Shown here: positions 8,678-18,385 of the stretch, in pieces
Layout of the letters: the number at the start of each line of letters is the position of its first letter
Numbering within the stretch: position 1 is the first letter of the stretch
Source of the DNA: an uncultured Gammaproteobacteria bacterium
GTDB taxonomy: Bacteria > Pseudomonadota > Gammaproteobacteria > Pseudomonadales > Litorivicinaceae
NCBI GenBank assembly: GCA_913042205.1
Contig: CAJWIY010000019.1
Location: 1 to 35,143, forward strand
Length of the DNA: 35,143 nt
Direction: 5' to 3'
Translations under genes and position numbers: made by a program
The notes under the pieces: model-generated
Told to the model about the DNA's origin: nothing
Databases searched by the model: none
Seen by the model: the letters and a program-made list of their open reading frames with translations, nothing else

Positions 8678-11600
8678 ATGCTCATTCTGCAGGGAGGTCG
8701 TGCTCTATCCTCTTTTCGTATTCAGTCACTTGTCGCCAGCGCTCAGGCCGCTGGAATCCAGATTAAGGGATTGACTTGTACCTCCCTATTCTTCGTTATG
8801 GGTCAGATCCGTGATTCCAAGAAATTAAGGCAACTTCTCGAAGCAGATTCCTTGAGTGTGGGTTCGGGTAGTATCGTATTACCGCGCTCGGGGACGATCT
8901 CCCCTTGGAGCTCTAAGGCCACTGAAATCGCTAAAAATTGTGGGTTTGAGGGAGTTTCGCGGATCGAACGTGGTATGCATGTGGTGGTCGAAGGTGATTA
9001 CGGAGAAGCTGACCGGGGCCTCTTAAATCGATTCATATCCGATCCGATGATGGAGGACGTCCTTGACTCACTTCCTGCTGACAACTTCTTTACTCCTGGC
9101 GCACCTGAGCCGCTTGGTATTGTAGAACTCGGGGCCGAACCTTTGATGGCCCTCAGCGCAGCCGATCAGAAATATGGGCTGGCGCTGTCACAGGATGAGA
9201 TTGACTACCTAGCACATGCGTACGATAGACTCGGCCGCGATCCGACCGATGTAGAGTTAATGATGTTTGCGCAAGCAAACTCAGAGCACTGCCGGCACAA
9301 AATTTTCAATGCATCCTGGACGCTTGATGGTCGGGATCAGCCGAGGAGTTTGTTTCAGTGGATTAGGAATACCCATAAAATCTCTCCCGCTGGTGTCCTG
9401 TCTGCCTACACCGACAACGCCGCCGTTGTAGAAGGGCCTCTGGCCGAAAGATTCCACGTCAATCCACTCACGAACAGTTATCGATCAGTTCTCGAGCCGA
9501 TCCATCTGGTGATGAAAGTGGAAACTCACAATCATCCTACAGCGGTATCTCCGAATCCGGGTGCAGCAACGGGTGCTGGTGGCGAGATTCGGGATGAGGG
9601 TGCAACCGGGCGTGGCGCTAAGCCCAAGGCTGGTCTTACCGGATTTAGTGTGAATTATCTCAGGATCCCAGAACTTGAAATGCCGTGGGAGCATGATCTT
9701 CCGATGCCCAGTCGTCTGGCCTCTTCCTTGCAGGTCATGCTGGAGGCACCAATCGGTGGCGCCGCCTTCAATAATGAGTTTGGCCGACCGAACCTGAATG
9801 GCTACTTTAGAGCTTACGAGGCCTCTGAACGGAGACCTTCAGGCACTCGGCGCCGTGGTTATGTGAAACCAATCATGATTGCAGGTGGTATTGGATCTGT
9901 TACGGATGGCCAAGTTTACAAAAAACCATTTTCTACCGGCACACCTTTGGTTGTCTTGGGCGGTCCAGCTATGCTTATCGGGTTGGGTGGAGGAGCAGCT
10001 AGTTCGGTCGGTGAGGGTACCTCTGGGAGTGATTTTGACTACGCGTCTGTTCAGCGTGCGAATCCAGAGATGCAAAGACGTTGCCAGGAGGTGATCGACC
10101 GCTGCTGGTTACGCGGACCGGATAATCCGATTGTCTTTATTCATGACGTTGGGGCTGGTGGTCTGTCGAACGCTTTGCCCGAATTGGTTAAAGATGGGGG
10201 TGTGGGCGCTAATTTCTCGATGGATCGGATTCCGTCGGCCGATCCATCGTTATCTCCGCTAGCGTTGTGGTGTAACGAATCCCAAGAACGCTATGTTCTC
10301 GCGATTGACTTGAACAAGCTGGACACATTTGAGTCTATTTGTGTGCGTGAACGGTGTCCCTTTGCGGTGGTCGGTTACGCCCACGATAAACCGCACCTAT
10401 CTGTCGAAAAAACAGCTGAAAAAATCGCGCCAGTTGACCTCCCGGTTGATGTACTGTTTGGCAAGCCTCCCAAAATGCATCGTGATGCGTCGACGATCCC
10501 AGTTGAGCTTGTTCCCGCTGACTTTTCTGAGATTACATTTCTTGAGCTCGTCCACCGCGTCCTCAGGCATCCAACCGTGGCATCTAAGAACTTCCTCATA
10601 ACCATTGGTGACCGGTCAGTATCTGGCTTGGTTCATCGAGATCAGATGATCGGTCCCTGGCAGGTGCCTGTAGCGGACTGCGCAGTCACTCACTCCGCAA
10701 TCGGTTCTTTAACCGGCGAGGTGATGGCAATGGGTGAGAGGACCCCACTGGCCCTTGTTAACGCCGCAGCATCCGCTCGAATGGCTGTGGCAGAGACCGT
10801 TTTGAATATGGCGGGTGCTGCCATTGGTGATTTGGGTCAGATTAAACTCTCGGCTAACTGGATGTGTGCAGCGGGCACAGAGGGTGAGGATGCCAGGCTT
10901 TATGATGCAGTGCGAGCTCTAGGCGGTGAGTTCTGTCCCGCACTTGGGATTTGTATTCCTGTGGGCAAGGATTCCATGTCGATGAAAACAGGCTGGAGTG
11001 ATTCTGACGGCGTCCACGAGGTAGTCAGCCCGATGTCTCTGATCTGCTCCGGATTCGCGCCTGTTACAGATATCGAAAAGACAAGAACCCCGTTGCTACG
11101 GGGCTTCGATTCAGCGTTGATTGTGGTTGATCTTGGGCAGTGTCGGTTGGCCGGTTCGATCGCATGTGAGGTAACGTCGCAGTTAGGCGATCTATCACCG
11201 GACGTAGCTCCCAACGAATTGAAAGCATGTTTTGAGCTACTGCAACGGTTAAATTCCGACGGTCGATTATTGGCCTATCATGACCGCTCAGATGGTGGCC
11301 TACTTGCGGCCGTTGCAGAGATGCTATTTGCATCTCGTATGGGTCTGAAGGCGCAAACTCCTGTCGGACTAGATCCAATAGCTTTTTGGTTTAACGAAGA
11401 AGCGGGGTGTGTTTTCGAGGTCGCAAACGCAGACGTTGGGGCAGTGCTTGACCAATGCGCGGACGTAGCTCTGCGTGCGCATGTGTTGGGTGAGGCCGAC
11501 CGCACACAAACCTTAACAATTATTTCCGATGACTCGGTTATTTTTGAGGAGAGCCGCATAGCGCTAGAGCGGTCTTGGAGCGAGGTCAGCTTCGCGATGG

Positions 11601-12508
11601 CAGGATTGCGTGATAATCCGAGTTGCGTAAAAGAGGAGTCGCTGAAAATCGAGAACGAGACAAAAGGCTTAGCAGCATCAGTGATTCCCGAGAAGATAGA
11701 GATCCCTGATAGACGTCGAAGCGAGGGCCCCAAGCCTCGAGTCGCAATTCTGCGTGAACAAGGGGTCAACGGTCAGATTGAAATGGCCTATGCATTCGAT
11801 CATTGCGGATTTGAGGCCATCGATGTGCATATGTCGGACCTGATGAGTGGTCGACAGACCTTGGAGTCTTTTGATGCCTTGGCTGCCTGTGGCGGATTTA
11901 GCTACGGTGACGTCCTTGGTGCCGGATCCGGATGGGCCCGCTCAATCCTTTTCAACGACGAATTGTCAAGGATGTTCTCCGATTTCTTCCATAGAGAAAA
12001 TACCGTATCACTAGGTATCTGTAATGGATGCCAGATGATGGCCCAGTTGGCGCCATTGATACCCGGTGCGAACCATTTTAAGCCTCTGCTATCGAACAAG
12101 TCTCAACAATTTGAGGCGCGTCTGACACTGGCGGCTCTACCACAGAGTCGATCAGTATTACTGAAGGATTTAACGGGTACACGTTTCCCGATTGCTGTTG
12201 CGCACGGAGAAGGCCGATTTTCACATGATACCTCAGAGGTGCGGGCATTGGCTGGGGCTGGACTTACAAGTCTCCTGTATACCGACGGTAGTGGACACCC
12301 AGAAACGAGCTATCCCGGTAACCCGAACGGATCTGCGGCAGGGCTCGCTGGTCTTTGTAACGAGGATGGGCGAGTTACCATTATGATGCCGCACCCAGAA
12401 CGGGTCGTGTTGCGTTCACAGCTATCCTTCGTGCCAGCAGGTACCTCGCGGATAACGCCTTGGATGGGGCTGTTTGATAATGCCTGGCGCTTCGTCACGG
12501 GAATCTGA
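8678..12508 (+). CDS. purL: Phosphoribosylformylglycinamidine synthase (FGAM synthetase, large form)
   Basis: Fourth step of purine synthesis: FGAR + ATP + Gln to FGAM. The ATG at 8678 was chosen because MLILQGGRALSSFR matches the E. coli N-terminus and AAGGA lies 9 bases upstream; the frame is open to a TTG at 8621, but that extension is not conserved. The protein has 1276 residues. In order it shows a PurS-like N-terminal domain, the AIRS-type halves with AQANSEHCRHKIFNA, METHNHPTA and GAATGAGGEIRDEG, then HDVGAGGLSNALPE and later PVGKDSMSM and YHDRSDGGLLA. A C-terminal class I amidotransferase follows with ACGGFSYGDVLGAG, nucleophile Cys1115 in LGICNGCQ, and MPHPERV. The complete single-chain form is typical of Gammaproteobacteria. 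Its end overlaps rsmJ. Confidence 0.98.
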   Translation: MLILQGGRALSSFRIQSLVASAQAAGIQIKGLTCTSLFFVMGQIRDSKKLRQLLEADSLSVGSGSIVLPRSGTISPWSSKATEIAKNCGFEGVSRIERGMHVVVEGDYGEADRGLLNRFISDPMMEDVLDSLPADNFFTPGAPEPLGIVELGAEPLMALSAADQKYGLALSQDEIDYLAHAYDRLGRDPTDVELMMFAQANSEHCRHKIFNASWTLDGRDQPRSLFQWIRNTHKISPAGVLSAYTDNAAVVEGPLAERFHVNPLTNSYRSVLEPIHLVMKVETHNHPTAVSPNPGAATGAGGEIRDEGATGRGAKPKAGLTGFSVNYLRIPELEMPWEHDLPMPSRLASSLQVMLEAPIGGAAFNNEFGRPNLNGYFRAYEASERRPSGTRRRGYVKPIMIAGGIGSVTDGQVYKKPFSTGTPLVVLGGPAMLIGLGGGAASSVGEGTSGSDFDYASVQRANPEMQRRCQEVIDRCWLRGPDNPIVFIHDVGAGGLSNALPELVKDGGVGANFSMDRIPSADPSLSPLALWCNESQERYVLAIDLNKLDTFESICVRERCPFAVVGYAHDKPHLSVEKTAEKIAPVDLPVDVLFGKPPKMHRDASTIPVELVPADFSEITFLELVHRVLRHPTVASKNFLITIGDRSVSGLVHRDQMIGPWQVPVADCAVTHSAIGSLTGEVMAMGERTPLALVNAAASARMAVAETVLNMAGAAIGDLGQIKLSANWMCAAGTEGEDARLYDAVRALGGEFCPALGICIPVGKDSMSMKTGWSDSDGVHEVVSPMSLICSGFAPVTDIEKTRTPLLRGFDSALIVVDLGQCRLAGSIACEVTSQLGDLSPDVAPNELKACFELLQRLNSDGRLLAYHDRSDGGLLAAVAEMLFASRMGLKAQTPVGLDPIAFWFNEEAGCVFEVANADVGAVLDQCADVALRAHVLGEADRTQTLTIISDDSVIFEESRIALERSWSEVSFAMAGLRDNPSCVKEESLKIENETKGLAASVIPEKIEIPDRRRSEGPKPRVAILREQGVNGQIEMAYAFDHCGFEAIDVHMSDLMSGRQTLESFDALAACGGFSYGDVLGAGSGWARSILFNDELSRMFSDFFHRENTVSLGICNGCQMMAQLAPLIPGANHFKPLLSNKSQQFEARLTLAALPQSRSVLLKDLTGTRFPIAVAHGEGRFSHDTSEVRALAGAGLTSLLYTDGSGHPETSYPGNPNGSAAGLAGLCNEDGRVTIMMPHPERVVLRSQLSFVPAGTSRITPWMGLFDNAWRFVTGI

Positions 12509-13301
12509 GTTGGCGGCGGGTTGGGTTGGTGTAGATCCACTTTGTCAGGTGGTGAGTCGAGATGCTGCCATGGCTCAGATTCACTGGCTAAGTGTTGAAT
12601 GGCAGGTCGACGTTCCCGATTTCGGGCATTTTCTCTGGTGGGACGACAAAGGCCTATCGCTGAAGTCAGCGGCGTTCGATTTTCGTTCCAGTGTTCATGT
12701 TGATTTTGTTGGGGGTACTCAGGCACGCCGGATCAAGGCTGTAACGGGTGAAGCACTTACCCGTGCGATGGGTTGCCAGAAAGGATTACGTCCCGCGATT
12801 TTTGACGCAACCGCGGGTCTAGGTGGTGATTTGAGTGTTCTCGCAAATATCGGGTGCGCGGTATGTGCGGTCGAGCGGCAGCCTGTCGTGGCCGCTTTGT
12901 TGAGAGACGCGCTGCGTCGTGCTGAAGACAGCAATGCTGGCTGGTGTGAGCATGTTCAACTGTGGTGTGCGGACAGTGTTGATCTGCTGTCGCAAGTTTC
13001 GCATGGAGTCGTTTATATTGATCCAATGTTTCCAAAAGACCGTAAATCAGCTCCCTCATTGTCAATGCAGGTTTTGCATACTCTCGGAGGGACAACAGAA
13101 CAACCCGAACGACTCATTAATGCTGCTCTGGATTCGGGTGCGGCACGCGTTGTCGTAAAACGGCCAATCAAGGCTGACTTTTTGGCCGGTCGCGTACCTT
13201 CATCGCAAGTGATGGGTAAGACAGTTCGTTTCGATCTGTACCCCCGACGGAAGCTAACGGACGAAGATGAGTATCCACATCAGGGACTAATTGACAGATG
13301 A
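12480..13301 (+). CDS. rsmJ: 16S rRNA (guanine-1516 N2) methyltransferase
   Basis: SAM-dependent methylation of G1516 in 16S rRNA. SAM-binding motif I is FDATAGLGGD (108-117), then VERQPVVAALLRDALRRA, and the catalytic-type motif DPMFPKDRKSA (181-191). The C-terminus has VVVKRPIKA and the family-typical RFDLYPRRK. All of this fits RsmJ (about 250 residues). The start is not certain: ATG 12480 gives 273 residues and overlaps purL by 29 bases; TTG 12474 and TTG 12510 are alternatives. The stop overlaps the dgt start as ATGA, so purL-rsmJ-dgt are likely read as one unit. Confidence 0.93.
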   Translation: MPGASSRESELAAGWVGVDPLCQVVSRDAAMAQIHWLSVEWQVDVPDFGHFLWWDDKGLSLKSAAFDFRSSVHVDFVGGTQARRIKAVTGEALTRAMGCQKGLRPAIFDATAGLGGDLSVLANIGCAVCAVERQPVVAALLRDALRRAEDSNAGWCEHVQLWCADSVDLLSQVSHGVVYIDPMFPKDRKSAPSLSMQVLHTLGGTTEQPERLINAALDSGAARVVVKRPIKADFLAGRVPSSQVMGKTVRFDLYPRRKLTDEDEYPHQGLIDR

Positions 13302-14650
13302 TGGATTGGAATACATTGCTCTCAACTGCCCGCATGGAGCGTAACCATGTTTGGGTGCCCCAGGGGTCAGGAGATGAGCGCAGTCAGTGGCAACGCGATC
13401 ATGATCGTCTAATTTTTTCGGGTGCGTTCCGGCGTTTGGCACTGAAAACGCAGGTCCATTCATTATCGGATAATGACCACGTGCACACCCGTCTCTCTCA
13501 CTCCTTGGAGGTTGCATCGGTCGGTCGATCCTTGGGCGTACGGCTCGGTCGTTGGATGCGGGAGCAAGGATTATTGTCTGGCCAGCATTCCGATCTAGGG
13601 ATTGGTGCGTTGGTTCAGGCTGCTTGTTTGGCACATGATATTGGTAATCCACCGTTTGGTCATGCGGGGGAGCGGGCTATGCGTCAATTCTTTGAATCTA
13701 GACCAGAGAGTTTGGATGGATTAACGTCCGCTGAGCGTTTAGATCTCTTAGGTTTCGAGGGAAACGCACAGGGATTTCGGGTGATTACTTGTCTCGAGCG
13801 GCACTGGCTCGACGGGGGGATGCGTTTGACAGCCGCTACGCTTGGTACCTTCTTAAAATACCCGTTCGCTGCCGCTTCTGTGTTTGGTCAGACCAAGTGC
13901 AAACACGGAGTAAATCAAGCGGAACTTCCATTCATGCGAGAGCTAGCATGTCAATTGGGCCTAGTGGAGAAGATACCTGATGTTTGGGCTCGTCATCCGC
14001 TTGTGTATGCGGTCGAGGCTGCTGACGACATTTGTTATGCGCTGATTGATCTGGAAGATGCGGTCGAGCTCGGACATCTCGATTACGAGGAGGTCTCTTC
14101 GATCATGAAAGAGCTCGTTGACCGAGGGGCGAGACGGAATCTATACGAACAACTGCTCGACGACTCGGATGCAAAGCTTGAGTTGCTGCGCTCTGCAGCG
14201 ATCGATGCCCTAGTCAATGAAGCACAAGCAAGATTTCAGGCGCATTATGACGATATCCTCAAAGGTGTCTTTGAGGAAGACTTACTTGATTGGCGGCGAG
14301 CGTCCGCTGGCGAGGTTATTCAGCGAGCGAAATCTCTGGCCCACGAGCGGATTTATGTCGATCTAACCAAACAGTCTGATGAGGGTCGGTGTGATCACTT
14401 ACTAGGCGGCGTGCTATCACATTTAATTGACGGCGCAGAGGCTTTCTTTAACTCCGATGGTGGGACCAATATCGGCTCAAAAGCACACGACGCATTGACC
14501 CGTCTTGGTAAATTTAGACCCCAACCCGGGGACTCAAAATATCAGCGCTTGTTGAGAGTGACGGATTACGTTTCTGCTATGACGGATAGGTATCTGATCC
14601 GATTGGCTGATGATCTGAAGCGGTTGAATTATCTTGACATTGATTCCTGA
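13298..14650 (+). CDS. dgt: dGTPase-like HD-domain deoxynucleoside triphosphohydrolase
   Basis: Hydrolyses dNTPs (dGTP in the best-known member) to nucleoside and triphosphate. HD metal ligands are visible: His68 (TRLSHSLEVA), His113-Asp114 (CLAHDIGNPPFGHAGE) and a later Asp at about 243 (EAADDICYALIDLEDA). The N-terminal WQRDHDRLIFSGAFRRL and the QVHSLSDNDHVHTRLSHS segment are conserved in the family. At 450 residues it is shorter than E. coli Dgt (505) and closer to the dGTPase-like group found in many bacteria, so nucleotide preference is not certain. The ATG overlaps the rsmJ stop. Its 3' end overlaps tesA by 22 bases. Confidence 0.93.
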   Translation: MMDWNTLLSTARMERNHVWVPQGSGDERSQWQRDHDRLIFSGAFRRLALKTQVHSLSDNDHVHTRLSHSLEVASVGRSLGVRLGRWMREQGLLSGQHSDLGIGALVQAACLAHDIGNPPFGHAGERAMRQFFESRPESLDGLTSAERLDLLGFEGNAQGFRVITCLERHWLDGGMRLTAATLGTFLKYPFAAASVFGQTKCKHGVNQAELPFMRELACQLGLVEKIPDVWARHPLVYAVEAADDICYALIDLEDAVELGHLDYEEVSSIMKELVDRGARRNLYEQLLDDSDAKLELLRSAAIDALVNEAQARFQAHYDDILKGVFEEDLLDWRRASAGEVIQRAKSLAHERIYVDLTKQSDEGRCDHLLGGVLSHLIDGAEAFFNSDGGTNIGSKAHDALTRLGKFRPQPGDSKYQRLLRVTDYVSAMTDRYLIRLADDLKRLNYLDIDS

Positions 14651-15240
14651 AGGAATCGACCAACGTATTCGGCAATGATTGGTTGTGCATCCGCCGTTGG
14701 GTGTAGTCCGTCATCCTGAAAAAGACTCCTATCAAGCGCCACGGGCTCTAAAAAGAATGGCAAATAGGATGTGCCGGTCTCTTCGGCGACCGAGTCCTGA
14801 GCGTCTCGAAATGCACGCGTGAATGGGCCACCGTAATTTCGTGGTAATTCAACACCGGCATATAGAACTTGAGCCCCCGTTGCTTCCACTAAAGCGAACA
14901 TGGCTTTTAAGTTTTCTTGCATTGTTTCTAAGGGCAGACCACGCAGTCCGTCATTCGCTCCCAGCACAATGAGAACTGAAGTAGGTTGGTGGCGATCCAA
15001 CAAACCAGGAAGACGTGATAGACCACCGGTAGTAGTCTCACCTGAAATCGAGGCGTTTAAAACCTGTAAATCTGTCCCCAGTAATCGCTTGGGATTTGAG
15101 GCCAAGATATCAACCCAACTACTGCCTTGATCCAGTCTATAACCCGCACTTAAACTGTCGCCGACGACCAGTAAAGTCGGTGCGGCGAAGGTGGGCGAGA
15201 TAAAAGTTAGCCAAAGGAAAAAGACGCGTAATGTCTGCAC
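14629..15240 (-). CDS. tesA: TesA-like GDSL esterase/thioesterase/lysophospholipase, secreted
   Basis: Periplasmic SGNH hydrolase acting on acyl-CoA, aryl or lysophospholipid esters. I chose GTG 15240 because AAGGA lies six bases upstream and it gives a clean signal peptide (MQTLRVFFLWLTF, cleavage near Ala19/Ala20). The frame remains open to another GTG at 15270. With this start the catalytic Ser29 lies in VVGDSLSAGY, the oxyanion residues in block II (SISGET) and block III (GANDGL, Asn96), and Asp177/His180 in DDGLHPTA. Length 203 fits the family. The gene is head to head with ybbA, and the two 5' ends overlap by ten bases, as in other Gammaproteobacteria where tesA and ybbA are divergent neighbours. 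Confidence 0.92.
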   Translation of the reverse strand: MQTLRVFFLWLTFISPTFAAPTLLVVGDSLSAGYRLDQGSSWVDILASNPKRLLGTDLQVLNASISGETTTGGLSRLPGLLDRHQPTSVLIVLGANDGLRGLPLETMQENLKAMFALVEATGAQVLYAGVELPRNYGGPFTRAFRDAQDSVAEETGTSYLPFFLEPVALDRSLFQDDGLHPTADAQPIIAEYVGRFLQESMSR

Positions 15241-15923
15241 AACCAGTCCTTCATGTTCGCAATGTGTCACACGGGTTCGAGGACCAAACCGGTCATCGTC
15301 TTTCAGTTTTAGAGTCTCTCGAACTGAAGATCAACCCTGGAGACAGTGTAGCGATTGTCGGCCCATCGGGCTCTGGAAAGAGCACGCTACTGTCTCTGTT
15401 AGCGGGTCTGGATGTCCCGGGGTCTGGTGATATTTTGTTTAACGGAGAGACGTTCAGCGGTCTGACCGAAGATCAGCGTGCGAGTATTCGCCGTGGTCGC
15501 ATTGGGTTCGTGTTTCAAAGTTTCCAACTCCTGCAGGGTCTAACGGCTATGGAAAACGTTATGCTGCCACTCGAACTGATGGGCCTATCGGTGAATGAAT
15601 CGAAAAAACGCTCGACCGGTTGGCTTGACCGGGTTGGCCTCGAGGCCCGCATCCATCATCGACCGAGGATGTTATCAGGTGGTGAGCAACAACGTGTCGC
15701 TGTCGCTCGGGCATTCGTCAACGAGCCCGCTCTTTTATTTGCCGACGAACCAACTGGTAATCTCGATCGTAAAACTGGTGAGTCTATAACTGAACTATTG
15801 TTTAAACTTAACCGAGAGACCGGTACAACTCTGATTCTGGTAACCCACGACGAGCGCCTAGCTGATCAGTGTCGACGCGTGCTCCATCTGGAAGACGGAC
15901 AACTGAATGAGGTCGCTGCGTGA
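15231..15923 (+). CDS. ybbA: ABC transporter ATP-binding protein YbbA-like
   Basis: ATPase of a LolD/MacB-like exporter paired with the following permease. Complete nucleotide-binding set: Walker A GPSGSGKS (44-51), Q-loop in FVFQSFQL (Gln96), signature LSGGEQQ (148-154), Walker B LLFADE (168-173), D-loop GNLD, and switch His206 in VTHDE. The 230 residues are normal. The ATG has AAGGA about 12 bases upstream, inside tesA. The stop overlaps the permease start as GTGA. The exact cargo of YbbAP is not established; linkage to tesA suggests lipid or ester-related substrates. Confidence 0.94.
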   Translation: MSAQPVLHVRNVSHGFEDQTGHRLSVLESLELKINPGDSVAIVGPSGSGKSTLLSLLAGLDVPGSGDILFNGETFSGLTEDQRASIRRGRIGFVFQSFQLLQGLTAMENVMLPLELMGLSVNESKKRSTGWLDRVGLEARIHHRPRMLSGGEQQRVAVARAFVNEPALLFADEPTGNLDRKTGESITELLFKLNRETGTTLILVTHDERLADQCRRVLHLEDGQLNEVAA

Positions 15924-18385
15924 TTGCATTACGGCTCTTGTGGCGTGAGTTTACGAGCGGCCAACTGACCCTGTTGGCGCTGGCAATTGTTGTATCCGTC
16001 GCTGCGATGACCACCACTGAGGTACTTACCGATCGCATAGACCGCGCCATGCGGGCGGATGCGGCCGCTTTACTTGGTGGCGACCTAAAGCTAAGGGGCC
16101 CCCGTCCTATCGAGACAGAGTGGCTCGCGCAGGCCAAATCGAGGGGGGTCCTTGCCACGGAGACCATTGAATTTCCCTCAGTTATTGGCAGTGGCTCGAC
16201 CTTTGAACTAACGGGTATCAAGATTATTACCGATGGCTATCCACTGAAGGGGCACCTCGAAATCGCTGACAGTCGAGCGGGGCTTGGCTATCCGACCTCG
16301 AGAATCCCAGACCCCGGTACCGCTTGGGCTGATCCCCAATTGGTGTCGAAACTTGATATCGATGTCGGAGATCGAGTTTCTGTCGGTGAGATCGAGCTTG
16401 AAATTTCCAAGATCCTTGTTTTTGAGCCAGATCGGGGCGGTTCGTTTGTGTCACTAACACCAAGACTGCTCATGAATAGAGTCGATTTGGAGTCTTCCCA
16501 ACTGATTCAGCCAGGTAGTCGGGTGCGTTATATCACCCTATTCGCTGATGGCGATATTGAGGGTTTTCAAGCCTACGTCGAACCGAAACTCGATATCAGT
16601 CAGCGGTTACGTGGGGTGGTGGACGGTCGCCCCGAGGTAGGTAATGTACTCACACGAGCAACAACCTATTTGTCTCTGGCGGGACTCCTAACCGTTCTGT
16701 TGTCTGGGGCCGCGATCGCTACAACCGCGAATCGGTGGGCCTCGGATCACGTCACCGATAGTGCGTTATTTCGAACATTCGGGCTGAGCGGTCGTGAGAC
16801 GTTCAAGATTTTCGCTACCGAGCTTGTGGTCCTCGGTGGTGTGGCAAGTAGTTTTGGAGTAATTATCGGTTACTTTCTGCAGATCGTTCTTGTCGATACC
16901 ATCGCAGGGCTCCTGACAATCAGCTTGCCTGAACCCAGTGGTCGGCCCGCCTTATTAGGACTATTGACTGGCTTTGTTACTCTGTTCGGGTTTGCGGCAC
17001 CGGCATTAATGCTACTCTCGAATGTACCACCAATCCGGGTTTTTAAGCGCGATTACCCGGTCGCTGTTATGGGACAACTTGGTCGGTATCTGTTCGCACT
17101 TTTTGCTGTTGGGGCACTCGGATACCTCTACAGTAACGACTTGCGTCTAACCGGTTGGGTGTTGTTAGCTGTTATTATTCTGGTGGCTGCAGTTACTCTG
17201 ATCGGTCGTGTCGTCATCCTGGGCCTTAGTCCGCTGGAGCGACTGGGTCCTGCATGGCGGTTCGGCATACAGCAGTTGATTCGAGATCCTGCATCCTCAG
17301 GCGGTCAACTGATGGCGTTTTCACTCACCGCACTTGCTGTTGCCATGGTCGCGTTAATCCGATTTGATCTGATTTCTACTTGGGAAACACAGGTACCAAA
17401 CGATGCCCCCAATACCTTTGCCTTAAATATTACCGATCAGGATCAATTCGATTTTATTCAGGCAGTGACCTCGAAAGGTGGTGATGTGGCGCCCTTGTAT
17501 CCGATTGTCCGGGGGCGTTTGGAGATGGTGAATGGAACGCCGTTGGTTAAGCATCTAGGAGGGATGGAGCCGCCAGGATCGGTCAGACGTGAACTGAGCT
17601 TGACAGAATCAGGCGTTCTCGGCCGTGACAATTTTATCGATCGTGGGCGTTTTTTCAAATCTACGGATGGCCCCGGGCTTGTCACTGTTGAGTCAAAGCT
17701 ATTCGATGAACTGGATTTAGAAATAGGGGATTTCATTGTTTACACCATTGGCCCAGATCGTGTTTCGGCTGAGGTCATTGGTACCCGCAAAGTGCAGTGG
17801 GAATCCATGCTTCCAAACTTTTTTATGATTTTTTCACCAGGGACCCTTGCACCATTTCAGTCGACACGATTGACCAGCATGCGGCTTCCGAATCCTTCGG
17901 TGCAAACGGCCGAGATTAGCAGTGAGTTTCGACAGGTAACCTTACTTTCGGTGGACGCAATTTTGAATCAGATACGTGACATCCTCGGTCGTGTGTCTCA
18001 GGCTGTTAGCGTGGTTCTCTACTTTGTTCTGGTTGGCGGTATCTTGGTACTGGCGGCAAGCATCCAAACGTCACTTCCTGAGCGCCGCAAGGAGTCAGCA
18101 ATCCTCAGGAGCCTTGGTGGCTCCGACAATTTATTGTCGCAGTCGCAGTGGGCCGAGTTTCTTACTTTGGGGATCATCAGCGGTATTTTGGCAGCGCTTG
18201 GGACTGATTTTCTGAGCTGGTTCGTCTACTCAAAAATCTTCAACCTTGAGTGGTCACCGAAGTGGCAGGTCTGGGTACTTGCACCGTTTATGACAAGTGC
18301 TATCGTTGGAGTGATCGGTCGTTGGTCAGCGAGGCAGGCGCGAAAAATGCCTCCAGCCCATTTATTGAAAATTGCAGATGCGTAA
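15920..18385 (+). CDS. ybbP: FtsX-like ABC transporter permease, YbbP-like
   Basis: Inner-membrane subunit of the YbbAP transporter. The 821 residues match the large YbbP type (about 800). One N-terminal helix (about 15-34) precedes a long extracytoplasmic region (about 35-245). A helix bundle follows (about 247-270, 295-318, 345-372, 390-430), then a second extracytoplasmic region (about 480-690), and the last three helices near 705, 755 and 785. AERRKE-type coupling segments (LPERRKESAILRSLGGS) sit near residue 717. The GTG start overlaps the ybbA stop. The last 8 bases overlap the longest likely SCO1 start. Confidence 0.93.
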   Translation: MIALRLLWREFTSGQLTLLALAIVVSVAAMTTTEVLTDRIDRAMRADAAALLGGDLKLRGPRPIETEWLAQAKSRGVLATETIEFPSVIGSGSTFELTGIKIITDGYPLKGHLEIADSRAGLGYPTSRIPDPGTAWADPQLVSKLDIDVGDRVSVGEIELEISKILVFEPDRGGSFVSLTPRLLMNRVDLESSQLIQPGSRVRYITLFADGDIEGFQAYVEPKLDISQRLRGVVDGRPEVGNVLTRATTYLSLAGLLTVLLSGAAIATTANRWASDHVTDSALFRTFGLSGRETFKIFATELVVLGGVASSFGVIIGYFLQIVLVDTIAGLLTISLPEPSGRPALLGLLTGFVTLFGFAAPALMLLSNVPPIRVFKRDYPVAVMGQLGRYLFALFAVGALGYLYSNDLRLTGWVLLAVIILVAAVTLIGRVVILGLSPLERLGPAWRFGIQQLIRDPASSGGQLMAFSLTALAVAMVALIRFDLISTWETQVPNDAPNTFALNITDQDQFDFIQAVTSKGGDVAPLYPIVRGRLEMVNGTPLVKHLGGMEPPGSVRRELSLTESGVLGRDNFIDRGRFFKSTDGPGLVTVESKLFDELDLEIGDFIVYTIGPDRVSAEVIGTRKVQWESMLPNFFMIFSPGTLAPFQSTRLTSMRLPNPSVQTAEISSEFRQVTLLSVDAILNQIRDILGRVSQAVSVVLYFVLVGGILVLAASIQTSLPERRKESAILRSLGGSDNLLSQSQWAEFLTLGIISGILAALGTDFLSWFVYSKIFNLEWSPKWQVWVLAPFMTSAIVGVIGRWSARQARKMPPAHLLKIADA

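Noticed and set aside
11278-11769. 163-codon minus-strand frame
   Set aside because: Antisense to conserved purL domains; serine/arginine-rich as expected for a shadow.
14642-14657. Hairpin GATTCC-TGAA-GGAATC at the end of dgt
   Set aside because: A perfect 6-bp stem but with no T-run on either strand, and it lies partly in the coding overlap of dgt and tesA; not called a terminator.
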